Below, in pieces: positions 6,453-8,352 of a DNA stretch of 8,352 nt. The notes under the pieces are model-generated. The model worked only from the letters and a program-made list of their open reading frames with translations. It was not told where the DNA came from and searched no databases. This stretch comes from Streptomyces katrae. GTDB lineage: Bacteria; Actinomycetota; Actinomycetes; Streptomycetales; Streptomycetaceae. Position 1 is the stretch's first letter. The number at the start of each line of letters is the position of its first letter. The position numbers and the translations under genes are program-made. Location of the stretch: NCBI RefSeq assembly GCF_000966975.1, contig NZ_JZWV01000935.1, positions 1 through 8,352 of the forward strand, read 5' to 3'.

Positions 6453-6495
6453 AGGGCCGCCCGGCACTCCTGACCCTGCCACGCCGGGCGGCCCT
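6453..6495 (+). terminator. Perfect 13-bp intercistronic hairpin between the two GH13 genes
   Basis: AGGGCCGCCCGGC (6453-6465) and GCCGGGCGGCCCT (6483-6495) are exact reverse complements around a 17-base loop. The hairpin begins 17 bases after the amylase stop and ends 9 bases before the next ribosome binding site, with no U-tract. It could terminate amylase transcription, attenuate read-through, or protect the amylase mRNA 3' end. I see no separate promoter for the downstream gene in the 82-bp gap. Confidence 0.7.
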
Positions 6496-6504
6496 CACCT
6501 CCCC

Positions 6505-6520
6505 GAGGAGAGACCCCTTG
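6505..6520 (+). promoter_or_regulatory. Ribosome binding site and TTG start of the second GH13 gene
   Basis: GAGGAGAG (6505-6512) with its AGGAG core 7 bases before a TTG at 6518. No in-frame ATG or GTG lies nearby upstream, and the signal peptide begins right after the TTG, so this rare start codon is well supported. Gene callers that only accept ATG or GTG would truncate the protein. Confidence 0.8.
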
Positions 6521-8352
6521 ACACGCCCCGCAGCGGGACTGGCCGCCGCCGCCCTGGCCGTGGCCCTCCTGCCGGCCCTGCCGCACGGCGCGGCCGCCGC
6601 CACGCCACCGGCCCCGCCCTCGGACGCGAAACTCGCCGCCGAGCCCGCCCGCCACGACCTCACCCGCGAGCAGTTCTACTTCGTGCTCCCGGACCGCTTC
6701 GCGAACGGCGACCCGCGCAACGACACCGGCGGACTGACCGGCACCCGGCTGCAGACCGGCCTGGACCCGACCGACAAGGGCTTCTACCAGGGCGGGGACC
6801 TCAAGGGGATCACCGACCGCCTCGACTACATCAAGGGGCTCGGCACCACCGCCATCTGGCTGGCGCCGATCTTCAAGAACCAGCCCGTGCAGGGGGAGGG
6901 GGCCAACGCCTCGGCCGGCTACCACGGTTACTGGATCACCGACTTCACCCAGGTCGACCCGCACTTCGGCACCAACGCCGACCTGGCCCGCCTCATCGAC
7001 AAGGCGCACGGCAAGGGGATGAAGGTCTTCTTCGACGTCATCACCAACCACACCGCCGACGTCGTCGACTACAAGGAGGGGTCCCACGACTACCTCTCCA
7101 AAGGCGCCTTCCCCTACCTCACCAAGGACGGCGTCCCCTTCGACGACAGCGACTACTCGGACGGGAAGAAGAAGTTCCCCGCCGTCGACGCCGCCCGCAC
7201 CTTCCCCCGTACCCCCTCCGTCCCCGCCGCGAAGAAGGACCTCAAGTCCCCAGCCTGGCTCAACGACCCGGCGATGTACCACAACCGGGGCGATTCCACC
7301 TTCGCCGGGGAGTCGGCGGAACAGGGCGACTTCGCCGGGCTCGACGACCTGTGGACCGAACGCCCCGAGGTCGTCAGCGGCATGGAGAAGATCTACGAGA
7401 AGTGGGTCCACGACTTCGACGTGGACGGCTTCCGCATCGACACCGTCAAGCACGTCGACATGGGCTTCTGGACCCAGTGGGCCACCGCCCTCGACCAGTA
7501 CGCGGCCCGGCACGGCCGCAAGGACTTCTTCATGTTCGGCGAGGTCTACTCCGCGGACACCGCCGTCACCTCCCCGTACGTGACCCGCGGCCGCCTGGAC
7601 GCCACCCTGGACTTCCCGCTCCAGGACGCCATCCGCGCGTACGCCTCCCAGGGCGCGCCCGCCGGACGCCTCGCCTCCGTCCTCGGCGACGACTACCGGT
7701 ACACGACCGACAAGGCCAACGCCTACGAGCAGGTGACCTTCCTCGGCAACCACGACATGGGCCGCTTCGGGGGCTTCCTGAAGCAGGACCGGCCCGGTGC
7801 CGGCGAGACCGAGCTGCTGGACCGCTACCGGCTCGCCAACGAGCTGATGTTCCTCTCCCGCGGCAACCCGGTGGTGTACTCCGGCGACGAGCAGGGCTTC
7901 ACCGGCTCCGGCGGCGACAAGGACGCCCGTCAGCCCCTCTTCGCCACCCGGATCGCCGACTACCTCGACGACGACGAACTGGGCACCACCCGCACCGCCG
8001 CGAGCGACGCCTACGACACGGAGCACCCTCTCTACCGGCAGATCAGCGCCCTCTCGAAGCTGGTGAAGGACCACCCCGCCCTGCGGGACGGCATCCAGAG
8101 CGAGCGCCTGTCCGACGGCAGCGTCTACGCCTTCGCCCGCACCGACCCCAGGACCCGCACCGAGTACCTGGTCGCCGCCAACAACGCCACCGTGCCGAGG
8201 ACGGTCCAGCTCGACGCCCCCGCCGGCGCCCGCTACCGCACCCTCCACGGCGGCCCCGCCCCCACCACCCCCAACTCCCCCTACTCCACCGGCCTGACCG
8301 CCGCCTCCCCGGCCGGCAAGCTCACCGTCACCGTCCCCGCCCTCACCACCAC
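6518..8352 (+). CDS. Secreted GH13 alpha-amylase domain protein, probably N-terminal part of an amylase-pullulanase (cut by window end)
   Basis: Secreted starch- or dextrin-degrading enzyme; 611 codons are visible and the frame is open at the window end. Residues 1-28 are a signal peptide (cleavage near GAAAA). The GH13 barrel begins at QFYFVLPDRFANGD (52-65) and carries all four conserved regions: DVITNH (173-178), GFRIDTVKH (304-312, nucleophile D308), GEVY (acid/base E342) and FLGNHD (408-413, stabiliser D413), followed by GNPVVYSGDEQG (449-460). A beta domain C spans about 505-575. Single-domain enzymes would stop near here, but the frame continues. The sequence resembles the first half of the long (about 1,800-residue) Streptomyces amylase-pullulanases such as S. 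coelicolor SCO2226, so I expect a second, debranching GH13 module beyond the window; this is recall and inference. It lies 82 bp after the amylase gene and is probably expressed by read-through past the hairpin at 6453-6495. Confidence 0.92.
   Translation, partial: MTRPAAGLAAAALAVALLPALPHGAAAATPPAPPSDAKLAAEPARHDLTREQFYFVLPDRFANGDPRNDTGGLTGTRLQTGLDPTDKGFYQGGDLKGITDRLDYIKGLGTTAIWLAPIFKNQPVQGEGANASAGYHGYWITDFTQVDPHFGTNADLARLIDKAHGKGMKVFFDVITNHTADVVDYKEGSHDYLSKGAFPYLTKDGVPFDDSDYSDGKKKFPAVDAARTFPRTPSVPAAKKDLKSPAWLNDPAMYHNRGDSTFAGESAEQGDFAGLDDLWTERPEVVSGMEKIYEKWVHDFDVDGFRIDTVKHVDMGFWTQWATALDQYAARHGRKDFFMFGEVYSADTAVTSPYVTRGRLDATLDFPLQDAIRAYASQGAPAGRLASVLGDDYRYTTDKANAYEQVTFLGNHDMGRFGGFLKQDRPGAGETELLDRYRLANELMFLSRGNPVVYSGDEQGFTGSGGDKDARQPLFATRIADYLDDDELGTTRTAASDAYDTEHPLYRQISALSKLVKDHPALRDGIQSERLSDGSVYAFARTDPRTRTEYLVAANNATVPRTVQLDAPAGARYRTLHGGPAPTTPNSPYSTGLTAASPAGKLTVTVPALTT

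Noticed and set aside
6518..6523. A perfect TTGACA -35 hexamer at the start of the second GH13 gene.
   Set aside because: It is the start codon plus codon 2, and no -10-like hexamer occurs at the right distance within the following GC-rich coding DNA.
3775..6663. A 962-residue minus-strand open frame running through the amylase gene into the HNH nuclease.
   Set aside because: Only its last 227 codons look like a protein. The rest is low-complexity Gly/Val/Arg/Ala sequence antisense to a well-supported amylase, an artefact of high GC at third positions.
6407..8248. A 613-residue minus-strand open frame opposite the second GH13 gene.
   Set aside because: Composition is Gly/Val/Glu-rich with no domain, and the plus strand carries all four GH13 motifs in a continuous frame.

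Overview
The window looks like chromosomal DNA of a Streptomyces or close relative. It is very GC-rich with strong G/C bias at third codon positions. It uses GTG and TTG starts, has AGGAG-type ribosome binding sites, and its terminator-like hairpins are GC-rich without U-tracts. The products are typical of the actinobacterial secretome. I saw no TTA codon in any gene I call, and no RNA gene, CRISPR array, insertion sequence or other mobile element.

Layout. (1) 1-951, minus strand: the N-terminal 317 residues of an XRE-type helix-turn-helix regulator whose 3' end lies beyond the window. (2) 952-1182: a 231-bp divergent spacer with a perfect 10-bp inverted repeat. (3) 1183-2742, plus strand: a secreted thermolysin-type (M4) metalloprotease preproprotein. 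(4) 2756-2794: a strong hairpin that overlaps the 3' end of the next, convergent gene. (5) 2770-3720 and 3775-4458, both minus strand: a six-helix membrane protein with a DUF3592-like soluble segment, preceded in the same direction by an exported HNH-type nuclease. (6) 4459-4728: a 270-bp divergent control region with a cluster of TTGCA-type motifs overlapping the amylase -35. (7) 4729-6435, plus strand: a secreted alpha-amylase with a C-terminal CBM20 starch-binding domain. (8) 6453-6495: an intercistronic 13-bp hairpin. (9) 6518-8352, plus strand: a second secreted GH13 enzyme with a TTG start, cut by the window end; probably the amylase half of a long amylase-pullulanase.

Four of the six genes encode exported enzymes acting on protein, nucleic acid and starch, so the region reads as a polymer-scavenging neighbourhood. 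The two GH13 genes probably work together. The CBM20 amylase cuts the alpha-1,4 links of granular or soluble starch, and the second enzyme works on dextrins and, if its missing part is a pullulanase, on alpha-1,6 branches. The TTGCA motifs suggest control by a MalR/Reg1-type LacI-family repressor responding to maltodextrin and carbon status. The XRE regulator may act on the divergent protease promoter, but the sequence shows only a suitable palindrome, not binding.

I did not find a clearly new biological system. The points most worth checking are the operator layout at 4636-4663, the terminator overlapping a coding end at 2756-2794, the palindrome at 1050-1079, and the exported HNH nuclease that shares a divergent control region with the starch genes.
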